The notes: generated by a model not told the origin, from the letters alone. A stretch of DNA of 64,000 nucleotides from Pseudomonadota bacterium (GCA_023451825.1 JAEXYA010000004.1:41860-105859); one strand, 5' to 3'; counted from the first letter of the stretch, positions 51,659 through 60,768 are shown. Program-made: numbers and translations.

Positions 51659-51747
51659 GTAGGGCGGATGAGCGCAGCGTAATCCGCCGGCCGAATTCGT
51701 GGCGGAGACTCCGCGGCGGATTACGGCTTCGCCTCATCCGCCCTACG
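51659..51747. repeat. Intergenic palindrome, family C
   Basis: GTAGGGCGGATGAGCGCAGCGTAATCCGCCGG ... GCGGATTACGGCTTCGCCTCATCCGCCCTACG after the ThDP enzyme gene. Confidence 0.88.
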
Positions 51748-51820
51748 ACCTCGTCGCCACGACATATCGCCGCTTTGACGAATGCATCGCCATGGTGCAT
51801 GGCCGATACGGGAGGCCGTG

Positions 51821-52507
51821 ATGAAAATTCTCAAATGGGCAGGGCCCGTGGTGCTGCTGGCGGCAATCGTCATAGGCGATCGCATCCGCACCGATCGTCC
51901 CGCGCACAAATATCGCCTGACCGTCGAGGTCGAGACGCCCGAGGGCGTCAAGTCGGCATCCAGTGTCGTGTCGGTGCATCCCTATCGCGGCTATCAGCCC
52001 GGCGGGAAAACGACGTCGCGCGGCGATGCGGTGATGGTCGATCTCGGCGGCGGCAAGAATCTCGCCGCACTGATGCTGCATGACGACAAGGGCAATGCCG
52101 ATTTCGACGGCGCCAATTTCGTCGCCATGCGCGCCTATCAGGCGGCCGGCCGCAAGATCGCGTTTCGCGATGTCGGCAGCCAGACCGGCGCCGTGCCGGT
52201 GACGGGCGAATTGATGCCGGTGCTGGCGAGTTTCACCGATCCGCGCGATGCCGCCACCATCACGCGCCTGAAACATGACGACCTGTCTGCGCTCGGGCAA
52301 GGCATCAAGCTGCGCGCCGTCAATGTCGAGGCAGTGCCGAACGGATTGTGGCCCGTCGATTTCGGCGGCGCGCTGGGGGAGCCCGTCACACGCACGATTG
52401 CGGCAAAACTGCCTTGGGCGGGGAATGAGATGGACGCAGCGCGCGCCGTGAAGGCGGTCGGTTTCACCGAAGCTTTCGAGCCGGCAAGGGCGTTCTCCCG
52501 CAATTAG
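51821..52507 (+). CDS. Membrane-anchored or secreted protein of unknown function
   Basis: 228 residues from ATG 51821 (GGGAGG upstream). An N-terminal hydrophobic segment (about residues 4-20, MKILKWAGPVVLLAAIVIGD) is probably an anchor. The remainder (HKYRLTVEVETPEGVKSASSVVSVHP, RGDAVMVDLGGGKNLAALM, GAVPVTGELMPVLASFTDPRD) has beta-strand-rich periplasmic character. I do not recognise the family. The upstream region between the repeat and the gene is 70 bases, enough for a promoter. Confidence 0.7.
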   Translation: MKILKWAGPVVLLAAIVIGDRIRTDRPAHKYRLTVEVETPEGVKSASSVVSVHPYRGYQPGGKTTSRGDAVMVDLGGGKNLAALMLHDDKGNADFDGANFVAMRAYQAAGRKIAFRDVGSQTGAVPVTGELMPVLASFTDPRDAATITRLKHDDLSALGQGIKLRAVNVEAVPNGLWPVDFGGALGEPVTRTIAAKLPWAGNEMDAARAVKAVGFTEAFEPARAFSRN

Positions 52508-52638
52508 GCGATGATCGCTGGGCCTTCCTTGCATGACATAGAGAGCTTCTAGCCATTGGTGACCGGCATCGTGGTACGAGCGCGTCAGATGACGATACGC
52601 GCGATCACCACCACGCGCCGATTTCCGAGAGGCAGTTT

Positions 52639-53478
52639 GTGACGAATGATATCAAGGGCATGAGCGAGATCCCAGTCTGGCTGCCGTTCCAACGGTCGAT
52701 CGCCTCGCAGATCGATCTCACGTCGCGGCTGGGCCGCAACTATCGCATCTTCGTCGCCGTTCCTTCGGTGCCGCCGCCGCCCGGCGGATTTCCGGTGCTG
52801 TATCTGCTCGACGGCAATGCCAGCTTCGCCACCGCGATGGACGCGGCCGCCGTGCAGATGCGGCGCCCCGGCGGGAGCGGTCTGTCGCCCGGCATCGTGG
52901 TCGGCATCGGTTATCCCCGCGAAGCGCCGTTCGATATGGAGCGGCGAAGCTTCGACTATCTGGCATCCGGCACGAGCACAAACCCGGCCTTCAAGTTCGG
53001 CGGCGCAGCCCAGTTCGCCGATTTCATCGAAACCGAATTGAAGCCGATGATCGAATCCACCTGGCCTGTCGATCGGACGCGTCAGGCGCTGTTCGGTCAT
53101 TCTTTCGGTGGCCTGTTCGTGCTGTGGTCGCTCTTCACGCGGCCGGAAGCCTTCCAGGCGCACATCGCCGCGAGCCCTTCGATCTGGTGGGATAGTCGTG
53201 CGATCCTCAAGAACGCCGACGCTTATGAGCAACGCAAACAGGTGCCGTCTGCAAAGGCGCGCCTGTTGATCACCGTCGGCGGTCTCGAACGGGATATCCC
53301 GTTTCCCGGTGGCAAGCTCGACATGGTGGCCGACGCCGAGGCGCTGGCAACGCGCCTGCGCGCGAAAGCCGAGGGCGCTGTTGATGTCTCCTATGCCGCG
53401 ATCGCCGACGAGAGCCACATGTCGGTCATTCCGTCCGCGATCAGCCGCGGTGTGCGGTTTGGTTGGCAGGGATATTAA
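52639..53478 (+). CDS. Alpha/beta hydrolase, esterase-D / siderophore-esterase-like
   Basis: 279 residues from GTG 52639 (GAGAGG upstream). The N-terminus (YRIFVAVPSVPPPPGGFPVLYLLDGNASF) and the nucleophile motif GHSFGGLF (Ser155) place it in the YbbA/BesA/Fes esterase group; the predicted His is in DESHMSVIPSAIS. Such enzymes cleave ferric-siderophore or other carboxyl esters. No siderophore gene is nearby and there is no signal peptide, so the substrate is unknown. Confidence 0.85.
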   Translation: MTNDIKGMSEIPVWLPFQRSIASQIDLTSRLGRNYRIFVAVPSVPPPPGGFPVLYLLDGNASFATAMDAAAVQMRRPGGSGLSPGIVVGIGYPREAPFDMERRSFDYLASGTSTNPAFKFGGAAQFADFIETELKPMIESTWPVDRTRQALFGHSFGGLFVLWSLFTRPEAFQAHIAASPSIWWDSRAILKNADAYEQRKQVPSAKARLLITVGGLERDIPFPGGKLDMVADAEALATRLRAKAEGAVDVSYAAIADESHMSVIPSAISRGVRFGWQGY

Positions 53479-53492
53479 GTGCCGCGATCGCT

Positions 53493-54161
53493 CTATTTTC
53501 CGTTTGCCTGACATTCGTCGAGCCAGACATCGGTCAGCCCGAGCGGCGCACATTGGCCGGCCAGCAGTCGCTCGATGCGTTTTGCCCGCTCATCCAGGCC
53601 GGTATCGTTGCGGGTTAGTTGATATGACGATGGCGCAATGAGCACGGCGACCAGTCGAATAAATTCGACGTTGTTGAGATCAACTGGGCGCCGTCCGTAA
53701 ATCTGTTCACTGGCGCGATCGAAGCCGGTCATCCATCCATTCGGTCCTTTCCCCATTTCCAGCGTATCCAGCCAAAGTGCGAGGATCTGATCCTTCGAGA
53801 GGCGGCTTTCCAAGCCGAGCGCGTAGCCGGTCTGGCGGATCTTGGCGAAGCCCGGCCGAAACTCATCGAAGGCCAATCGTTTGGCAGCCGATTGGGTGAT
53901 CGTCGTCAGTCCGGCACCCGGTGTTGAAAAATCGACGCCGGAATGTGTGGTGAAGCGTGGGTCTTCGACCTTGAGCAGGATCGCTAGATGCTCCGCCCCA
54001 AGATCTGCTCCGCCGCGCCCCTGAGCGATTAAGTCGTCTGCTTGCTTACGCAGTCTGTCGGCATCCGCGCGCGCATCGACATAGCCCATCACTCCGGCGC
54101 CAACGGCTATAGCGAGCAAAAGGGCGATGAGGAGAAGGCCGTATTTGAAGATACGAGTCAT
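53493..54161 (-). CDS. Peptidoglycan glycosyltransferase (GT51) domain protein
   Basis: 222 residues. One N-terminal membrane helix (about 5-28) is followed by a short GT51 domain. The catalytic region LLKVEDPRFTTHSGVDF has the conserved Glu66-Asp67, and TTITQSAAKRL corresponds to the donor-binding loop. ALGLESRLSKDQILALWLDTLEMG resembles the later GT51 motif. It is like MtgA but somewhat divergent and lacks a transpeptidase domain. It may polymerise lipid II or have changed function. It is convergent with the esterase gene. Confidence 0.83.
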   Translation of the reverse strand: MTRIFKYGLLLIALLLAIAVGAGVMGYVDARADADRLRKQADDLIAQGRGGADLGAEHLAILLKVEDPRFTTHSGVDFSTPGAGLTTITQSAAKRLAFDEFRPGFAKIRQTGYALGLESRLSKDQILALWLDTLEMGKGPNGWMTGFDRASEQIYGRRPVDLNNVEFIRLVAVLIAPSSYQLTRNDTGLDERAKRIERLLAGQCAPLGLTDVWLDECQANGK

Positions 54162-54261
54162 GCGCGTGTCCGCTGTCCCATGCCGGAGTGAGACTCGAGG
54201 CGACGTGGCCTACGATTGTGGTAATATTGTAGTCGCTGCGCCGGGTGTTGCACCAACGAAA

Positions 54262-54287
54262 AAGGCGCCCGGTTTCCCGAGCGCCTT
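54262..54287 (-). terminator. Intrinsic terminator of glnA
   Basis: On the minus strand AAGGCGCTCGG, loop GAAA, CCGGGCGCCTT then TTTCG: 11 bp including one G-T pair, 25 bases after the glnA stop. Confidence 0.85.
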
Positions 54288-54311
54288 GATCGTGTCGCAG
54301 ACCCCTAGGGA

Positions 54312-55721
54312 TCAGTACGAATAGTACATTTCGAATTCGACCGGATGCGGGGTCATCTCAAAGCGTTCGACGTCCTGCATCTTCAGCTCGATATAGGCGT
54401 CGATGAAGTCGTCGTCGAACACGCCGCCGGCCTTCAGGAACGCACGATCCTTATCGAGGCTTTCGAGGGCTTCACGCAGCGAGCCGCACACGGTCGGGAT
54501 CTGCTTCAGCTCTTCCTTCGGCAGGTCGTAGAGATCCTTGTCCATCGCCGGGCCCGGATCGATCTTGTTCTTGATGCCGTCGAGGCCGGCCATCAGCATC
54601 GATGCGAAAGCGAGATAGGGGTTCGCCATCGGATCCGGGAAGCGGACCTCCACGCGCTTTGCCTTCGGCGAAGTTGTGAACGGGATGCGGCAGGAGGCCG
54701 AGCGGTTGCGGGCCGAATAAGCCAGCAGCACCGGCGCTTCATAGCCCGGGACCAGACGCTTGTAGGAGTTGGTCGACGGGTTGGTGAAGGCGTTGATGGC
54801 CTTGGCGTGCTTGATGATGCCGCCAATGTAGTACAGGCAGTTTTCCGACAGGTCGGCATATTTGTTGCCGGCGAAGGTCGGCTTGCCGTCCTTCCAGATC
54901 GACAGATGGACATGCATGCCCGAGCCGTTGTCGCCGAAGATCGGCTTCGGCATGAAGGTGGCGGTCTTGCCGTAGATATGGGCGACCTGATGGATGCAGT
55001 ATTTGTAGACCTGCATCTGGTCGGCCATGTAGGTCAGCGTGTCGAACTTCATGCCGAGTTCGTGCTGGGCCGAGGCGACTTCGTGGTGATGCTTCTCGAC
55101 CTTGACGCCCATGCGGGCCATGGCGCCGAGCATTTCCGAGCGCATGTCCTGCAGCGAGTCCTGCGGCGGGACGGGGAAGTAGCCGCCCTTGTTGCGGACG
55201 CGGTGGCCGAGATTGCCACTCTCATATTCGGTGTCCGAATTCGTCGGCAGTTCCGACGAGTCGAGCTTGAAGCCGGTGTTGTAGGGCTGTGCCGAGAAGC
55301 GGACGTCGTCGAACACGAAGAATTCGGCTTCCGGGCCGACATAGACAGTGTCGCCCACGCCCATGGACTTGACCATGGCTTCGGCCTTCTTGGCGATGCC
55401 GCGCGGATCGCGGTTGTAGGGCTCACCGGTGCCGGGATCGAGCACGTCGCAGGTGATGACCATGGTGGTCTCGGCGAAGAACGGATCGATCACCGCGGTG
55501 GCGGGATCGAGCATCAGGGTCATGTCGGACTCGTTGATCGCCTTCCAGCCGGCGATGGACGAACCGTCGAACATGGTGCCTTCGGCGAAAATCTCTTCAT
55601 CGATCATGGAGACGTCGAAGGTGACGTGCTGCCACTTGCCGCGCGGATCGGTGAAACGCAGGTCGACATATTTGACGTCGTTGTCCTTGATGGACTGCAG
55701 GACTTCTTTGGCGGTCGTCAT
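54312..55721 (-). CDS. glnA: Glutamine synthetase type I
   Basis: 469 residues, dodecameric GSI that condenses glutamate and ammonium. MTTAKEVLQSIKDNDVKYVDLRFTDPRGKWQHVTFD is the standard start. FDGSSIAGWKAINESDM, NGSGMHVHLSIWKDG, NRSASCRIPF and the adenylylation loop DLYDLPKEELKQIP with Tyr398 are present. So activity should be controlled by GlnE. It lies 200 bases after glnB and is probably co-transcribed past an intergenic hairpin. Confidence 0.98.
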   Translation of the reverse strand: MTTAKEVLQSIKDNDVKYVDLRFTDPRGKWQHVTFDVSMIDEEIFAEGTMFDGSSIAGWKAINESDMTLMLDPATAVIDPFFAETTMVITCDVLDPGTGEPYNRDPRGIAKKAEAMVKSMGVGDTVYVGPEAEFFVFDDVRFSAQPYNTGFKLDSSELPTNSDTEYESGNLGHRVRNKGGYFPVPPQDSLQDMRSEMLGAMARMGVKVEKHHHEVASAQHELGMKFDTLTYMADQMQVYKYCIHQVAHIYGKTATFMPKPIFGDNGSGMHVHLSIWKDGKPTFAGNKYADLSENCLYYIGGIIKHAKAINAFTNPSTNSYKRLVPGYEAPVLLAYSARNRSASCRIPFTTSPKAKRVEVRFPDPMANPYLAFASMLMAGLDGIKNKIDPGPAMDKDLYDLPKEELKQIPTVCGSLREALESLDKDRAFLKAGGVFDDDFIDAYIELKMQDVERFEMTPHPVEFEMYYSY

Positions 55722-55824
55722 GGGTTTCCCTACCTTTGTGTGCGGGCCGAATTCCGGACGGTACGATGGCTTATGACGATGACGTCACAGCCATATGTCT
55801 TCAACAGCTGGAGGCGGCAACAAG

Positions 55825-55844
55825 AAGGCTGCCGAAGCAGCCTT
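55825..55844 (-). promoter_or_regulatory. Hairpin between glnB and glnA (attenuator-like)
   Basis: On the minus strand AAGGCTGC, TTCG tetraloop, GCAGCCTT followed by CTTGTT. A weak-tail intrinsic hairpin 80 bases after glnB; readthrough would reach glnA. It may set the glnB:glnA ratio or act as a processing site. Confidence 0.5.
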
Positions 55845-55923
55845 TTGGTGACGCCTCGTAGCGTCGGGGAATCGGATAGCACCGCCCTTGGAGAGCGTCC
55901 AGCCCGCTCGGGCGGGTCTGTGA

Positions 55924-56262
<339 letters not shown>

Positions 56263-56701
56263 TGAACGTCTCCCCGGCGAGCTCGCCGAAAGTTTCTGGA
56301 CTTGAAGTTGCGTCGCTCCTGCGTAGCGACCGCGAGGCGGTGCGCGCAGTTCATTTGATACTCACATTCGGGCGGAGTTGCGCTCCCGCCGCTTGAGCGT
56401 CGGCGATTTCTCGCCAATCGACATCGATGATCCCGGTTTCTCCATCATCCGATGCTGGATTGCCGATGCTGCCTTTGCCTGATGCCGACTTCCCTCAAAG
56501 CAGGGTCCGTGCCAAATTCAGCGTGCGGCTATTTTTGAAGCATTTTCAGGTTTTTAAGAGTGAACCGAAGGTGCTTGGGATGAGAATACCGCACTGCATT
56601 TGTCTATCAAGTGGGCAGGTTGATGAAATGAAGGGCAGTCGCGCCTCGGCAACATGATCGATTTCGCGGCTGCCTTCAGAACAGGCGATACGGACAACGA
56701 T
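56263..56701. promoter_or_regulatory. Divergent regulatory region between glnB and nnr
   Basis: About 440 bases without a gene. It holds the glnB leader (56263-56485), the sigma-54 promoter (56497-56515) and, upstream of it, an AT-richer stretch (56525-56640) where enhancer-binding sites would be expected. GGTGC (56571-56575) and GCACTGC (56593-56599) are a loose dyad there, too weak to call. Confidence 0.5.
56497..56515 (-). promoter_or_regulatory. Sigma-54 (RpoN) promoter of glnB-glnA
   Basis: On the minus strand TTGGCACG-GACC-CTGCTTT. It matches the -24/-12 consensus TGGCACG-N4-TTGCW with one change (T to C in TTGC). Spacing GG to GC is right. The start site would be about 56485, leaving a leader of some 220 bases before glnB. 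NtrC-dependent control is expected from the family; no NtrC site was identified with confidence. Confidence 0.7.
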
Positions 56702-58198
56702 ATGGAGCTCCTGACCACAATCGAAATGGCGCGCGCCGACGAATTGACGATCGCAGGTGGCACACCGGGATTCGAGCTGATGCGCGCCGCAGGCCGCGCG
56801 GTGGCGGATGCCGCGAACGATCTCGCCGAGGAGGGGCCGATCCTGGTGGTGGCCGGTCGCGGCAACAATGGCGGCGACGGATTTGTCGCAGCAGCGGAGC
56901 TTGCGGCGCAGGGGCGGGAGGTCTCGGTGATCCTGCTATGCGATCGCGCGACGCTTAAGGGAGACGCCGCGCTGGCGGCGAAGGGGTGGAAGGGCGAGGT
57001 GCTTCCCTGCGATCCCTCGTTGATCGGATCGCCGGCCTTGATCATCGATGCGCTGTTCGGTGCCGGGCTCGATCGTCCGGTGAAGGGCGATCCCAAGATC
57101 ATGATCGATGCGATCAACGAGTCAGGGGTGCCGGTTCTGGCCGTCGATTTGCCAAGTGGTATCAACGGCAATTCCGGTGCGGTCATGGGCGCCGCCATTC
57201 TGGCCACGGAGACGGTGACATTCTTCCGGCCGAAGCCCGGCCATCTGCTGCTGCCCGGTCGCAGCTATTGCGGCAAGTTGCGGGTGATCGATATCGGCAT
57301 CGATGACGGCGTGCTGACGTCGATCGGACCGAAGACTGCAGAGAACAATCCGGACCTGTGGCAGGATGCGTTTCCGTTGCCGCGTGTCGATGGGCACAAG
57401 TTCACCAAGGGCCACGCGGTGGTGCTCTCGGGCGATATCGCTGCGACCGGCGCTGCGCGGCTCTCCGCGCGGGCGGCACTTCGGGGCGGAGCAGGGCTCG
57501 TGACGGTGGCATCGCCGCGCGATGCGCTGGCGGTGAATGCGGCGGCGTTGACCGCGGTGATGGTGCGTCCGGTCGATACGGCGGAGGAGTTTGCCAGCCT
57601 CATCAGCGGCAAAGTGAGTGCCTGCGTTATCGGGCCAGGCGCTGGAATTGGCGTGAAGACGTGCGACTTCGTCCAGGCGGGTCTTGCGGCAAAACGGAGT
57701 CTGGTGCTCGACGCGGATGCGCTGACCAGTTTCGCCGACGCGCCTGATCGGCTGTTCGGCCTGATCAAGGGTGTTCCTGAGACTCAGGTCGTTATGACGC
57801 CACATGAAGGTGAGTTCTTACGTATTTTCAGTGCTTTGGACGGAAATTCTGAGGTGCTGTCGAAGCTTGATAGCGTAACCGCTGCCGCCAAGCGATCCGG
57901 AGCCGTGGTTCTGCTCAAGGGGCCTGACACCGTGGTCGCATCACCAGACGGCCGCGCAGCCATCGCCGCCAACGCGCCGCCCTGGCTGGCCACGGCGGGC
58001 TCCGGTGATGTGCTGGCAGGTCTGATCGGGGCGTTCTTGGCGCAGGGTATTCCGGCCTATGAGGCCGCATGCATCGGCGTGTGGATGCATGGCGAGGCGG
58101 GCTCCGAGGCGGGGCCGGGGCTGATCGCGGAGGATCTGACCGAGGTGATGCCGGCCGTGTTCAGGCGGCTCTATGACCGGCTCGGCATACAATACTAG
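56702..58198 (+). CDS. nnr: Bifunctional NAD(P)H-hydrate repair enzyme (epimerase + dehydratase)
   Basis: 498 residues from ATG 56702 (MELLTTIEMARADELTI, the usual start); an ATG at 56654 would add 16 residues. The N-terminal YjeF_N epimerase domain has VVAGRGNNGGDGFVAA and LIIDALFGAGLDRPV. The C-terminal carbohydrate-kinase-like dehydratase domain has GHAVVLSGDIAATGAARLSARAALRGGAGLVTVAS, VLDADALTSFAD, MTPHEGEFLRIF and the ATP/ADP site ATAGSGDVLAGLIGAFLAQG. It repairs damaged NADHX and NADPHX. It is divergent from glnB. Confidence 0.94.
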   Translation: MELLTTIEMARADELTIAGGTPGFELMRAAGRAVADAANDLAEEGPILVVAGRGNNGGDGFVAAAELAAQGREVSVILLCDRATLKGDAALAAKGWKGEVLPCDPSLIGSPALIIDALFGAGLDRPVKGDPKIMIDAINESGVPVLAVDLPSGINGNSGAVMGAAILATETVTFFRPKPGHLLLPGRSYCGKLRVIDIGIDDGVLTSIGPKTAENNPDLWQDAFPLPRVDGHKFTKGHAVVLSGDIAATGAARLSARAALRGGAGLVTVASPRDALAVNAAALTAVMVRPVDTAEEFASLISGKVSACVIGPGAGIGVKTCDFVQAGLAAKRSLVLDADALTSFADAPDRLFGLIKGVPETQVVMTPHEGEFLRIFSALDGNSEVLSKLDSVTAAAKRSGAVVLLKGPDTVVASPDGRAAIAANAPPWLATAGSGDVLAGLIGAFLAQGIPAYEAACIGVWMHGEAGSEAGPGLIAEDLTEVMPAVFRRLYDRLGIQY

Positions 58199-58704
58199 AA
58201 GCGAGGCGCGACGGGCGCTGACGGCCCGTCGCCAATACGTGTTTGCGGGCGCTATCGCGCAGCGAGGATCTCGGCCATCCGCTCGCCGATGATGACGCTG
58301 GGGGCCATGGTATTGCCGGTCGTGATGTCCGGCATGATGGACGCGTCCGCGATCCGCAGATTCGTCATCCCGTGGACCCTGAGTTCATTGTCCACGACGG
58401 CCATATCGTCGTGACCCATCGGGCAGGTGCAACTGGCATGGCAGAATGACGTCGTGGCATTGCGGATGAAGTTTTCGAGGTCCGCGCCCTTGACCGGGCC
58501 GGGTCCGACTTCGCGTTTGACGAAATCCTTCATGGCCGCCGAGTTGCCGATGTCGCGTGCCAGCTCGACGCCGCGCATCATGGCTGCCATATCCGCCGGC
58601 TCCTGCATGAGATTGGCAAACACGGCGATGGGATCGTCGGGATGATCGGTACGAAGCCGGAGATGGCCGCGGCTGACCGGACGGACCAGTCCGGGCGCGA
58701 TCGC

Positions 58705-58773
58705 GACCCAGACGAAGCCGCCTTTGCCGCGCCGTTTGGCATCCGTGGCGCCTTGCCAGTCCTCGATACGACG
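58705..58773 (-). pseudogene. GMC block B (23 codons) displaced downstream
   Basis: On the minus strand it encodes RRIEDWQGATDAKRRGKGG-FVWV, which in intact relatives comes immediately after the WGYDHVLGIY segment. Here it is about 290 bases too far downstream and joined directly to the APGLVRPVSRG segment; the roughly 100-130 residues normally following it are absent. Confidence 0.75.
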
Positions 58774-58860
58774 GATCATCCGCTGCTCGCGGCATGCGTG
58801 TGGGAGCCCAACGAGGCCCTGCCTCCCCGCAACAACTCGAGCGAAGCGCTGTATTTCTCC
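58774..58860 (+). pseudogene. Inverted GMC block D (29 codons)
   Basis: On the plus strand it encodes DHPLLAACVWEPNEALPPRN-NSSEALYFS, which belongs between blocks C and E. It is the same length (87 bases) as block C and is inverted. Confidence 0.75.
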
Positions 58861-58947
58861 TGAAAATTCCTGCCAACACCGGGTAAATGATGGTTCACGT
58901 CGATTCCGAGGCGGTTCAACTCCGACCTGTCGCCGATGCCCGACAGG
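58860..58947 (-). pseudogene. GMC block C (29 codons) in native orientation, wrong place
   Basis: On the minus strand it encodes LSGIGDRSELNRLGIDVNHH-LPGVGRNFQ, the typical GMC LSGIG...GRNFQ segment. It is out of frame with the flanking long frame and lies between the inverted blocks E and D. In an intact gene it directly precedes block D (FQ-DHP). Confidence 0.75.
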
Positions 58948-59058
58948 AAGAGCGAGCCGTCGCTTCCGACCCCTGACCTGCAGTCGTGCCTGGTCGAAAT
59001 TCCTGCCGTCAACGAGATCACCGGCCCCCAGTTCAAGCCGGCGGAGAGTTGCTGGTCG
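58948..59058 (+). pseudogene. Inverted GMC block E (37 codons)
   Basis: On the plus strand this encodes KSEPSLPTPDLQSC-LVEIPAVNEITGPQF-KPAESCWS, which in GMC oxidoreductases directly precedes the APGLVRPVSRG segment and follows block D. It is inverted relative to the rest of the gene and lies directly after the GIY codons of the N-terminal part. Confidence 0.75.
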
Positions 59059-59814
59059 ATAGATGCCGAGGACATGGTCGTATCCCCATTTTGGATCCTG
59101 CGCGGCTTTCGCCCATCTTTCGAAATCGTTCCGGTGCCCACGTGCCCAGACCATGGCATTGATGCTGCTGCCGCCGCCCAGCGCCTTGCCCATCGGCATC
59201 GGAATCGAACGGCCGTTGAGCGCAGTGCTCGGCTCGGTCATGTATCGCCAGTCCCGCTCCGACTGGATGTTGAGATACCATTGCAGCGGCGAGAGGATGC
59301 TCGGGCTGTCGTCGCCGCCGCCGGCTTCGAGCAGCAGCACCTGGACGTCCTTGTTCTCGGCCAGACGGCGCGCCACGACGCTGCCGCTGGAGCCCGCGCC
59401 GCACACGATGAAATCGTAGGACGCTTTCAGGCTGGCGTTCTTTTCGCGTTGATTGTCCTGAACCTGGACAATATGCCCCGCAGACGCCTCCGCAGCTCCG
59501 GCCGAGACGCCGGACGCGATCGCCAGCTTCACGAATTCGCGGCGGCCCAGCCCTCCGCGCCACAGCGCGCTTTCGATCATATCGAGGCTGTGTCGTTTCC
59601 TGGGGGTGTTTCTGGTCGACATTGTCACTCTCCTGTAAGCCCTGAGCCCGGCTTGAAGTGACACCCGTGAACACCATTGCGCGGCGCGCGCGCTATCCGC
59701 GATGCGCAGTCCTGTCCGCAACGCGCATCAAAAAGTTTGATCGCGGCCATCTGGTCAAATGTGAGCGGTATTCCTAGCTGCCGTGCGATGGATTGCGGGA
59801 TTTCGAGAGAGCAC

Positions 59815-60768
59815 ATGCGTATTCGCGATATTGACCAAGCGATCGCGGCCATTGGCGAGATTTACAGTCCGCACGCGCTGCGCGTAGCTCGCGCACGTGG
59901 CGGCATCGACGCGGTTCTCAACGTCGTTCCGGGACCACAGCCAGTGATCAACCTGTCCTATGGCGCGCCGGTCGAGATCGATTGCGGGAATTGCGACCGG
60001 TTGTTTCTCGTCGTGCATGCCGGCCGCGGCAATGGCAGTGCGCAACAGAATGCGGGGCGTTCGATGCTGCGGTCCGGGCAGACGCTGGTGCTGTCAGCCA
60101 ATGCCGAAACGCGGCTTGCTCTCGACAGTGATTTTGCCCACACGGCCGTGCGGCTCGATCCGGCGATGCTGGGTGACGCCTGCGAACGCTGGCTTGGCCA
60201 TCCGCTGATGCGGCCATTCCGGTTCGACCTGACGCCGTTCTCCGTCGATCTCGAACGCGCCTGGCAGCATGTGCTGTCACTGCTGTCATCGACGGGCAGC
60301 GATGCGATGTCTCAAACGGGGATGTCGCGCAAGCTTCTGGACGACTACCTGCTGACCTTGCTGATTGAAAACCATCCGCATAATCACCGCGCGGAGATGC
60401 AGAAAGCCGAAGGCAGCGGTTTGCCTGGAATCGTCCGTCAAGCCGAGCGTCTGATTCGGGAGCGTGCGCAGGCGCCGGTGACCGTGGTGGAGCTTGCGGC
60501 CGCACTCGGAGTTGGCGTGCGCACCCTGCAAGTGGCATTCCGGACCTGGCGATCGACCACGCCGCGGGCGTTCCTGCGACAAGTGCGGCTCGACCGGGTG
60601 CGCGACACGCTGCTTCACGGCGACGGGCAGTCGTCAGTTACCGACGTGGCGCTCGATGCCGGCTTCACCCATCTGGGACGCTTCAGCGGGATCTATCGCC
60701 GGGTTTATGGGGAGTGCCCGCATGTCACCCGTCGCCGTACCCGCCACCGTCGCATCGCCGACGATTGA
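59815..60768 (+). CDS. AraC-family transcriptional regulator
   Basis: 317 residues from ATG 59815 (GAGAG upstream); earlier in-frame starts, including a TTG at 59677, lack family-like sequence. An N-terminal cupin-like domain of the AraC_binding_2 type (residues to about 190) precedes a two-HTH DNA-binding domain: VTVVELAAALGVGVRTLQVAFRTWRSTTPRAFLRQVRLDRVRDTLL and VTDVALDAGFTHLGRFSGIYRRVYGECP. It is divergent from the GMC gene, which it may once have controlled; the effector is unknown. Confidence 0.9.
   Translation: MRIRDIDQAIAAIGEIYSPHALRVARARGGIDAVLNVVPGPQPVINLSYGAPVEIDCGNCDRLFLVVHAGRGNGSAQQNAGRSMLRSGQTLVLSANAETRLALDSDFAHTAVRLDPAMLGDACERWLGHPLMRPFRFDLTPFSVDLERAWQHVLSLLSSTGSDAMSQTGMSRKLLDDYLLTLLIENHPHNHRAEMQKAEGSGLPGIVRQAERLIRERAQAPVTVVELAAALGVGVRTLQVAFRTWRSTTPRAFLRQVRLDRVRDTLLHGDGQSSVTDVALDAGFTHLGRFSGIYRRVYGECPHVTRRRTRHRRIADD

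Larger units (their letters stand above)
58252..59622 (-). pseudogene. GMC oxidoreductase gene with internally scrambled coding segments
   Basis: From ATG 59622 (AGGAGAG upstream) a 456-codon frame stays open to 58252. Residues 1 to about 188 are a normal GMC protein: a Tat signal (LGRREFVKLAIASG), the FAD loop DFIVCGAGSSGSVVARRLAE and GKALGGGSSINAMVWARGH, ending WGYDHVLGIY at 59059. Residues from about 308 to the end are also normal (APGLVRPVSRGHLRL ... ITTGNTMAPSVIIGERMAEIL). Between them the expected blocks occur in wrong order and orientation; see the five blocks listed separately. About 110 residues of a normal protein are missing. The product is very unlikely to be active. Confidence 0.85.

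Noticed and set aside
58252..59721. The GMC gene as an intact 489-residue protein
   Set aside because: Although the frame is open, residues about 189-307 do not resemble any GMC segment in that frame, and the right segments are found in other frames and on the other strand.
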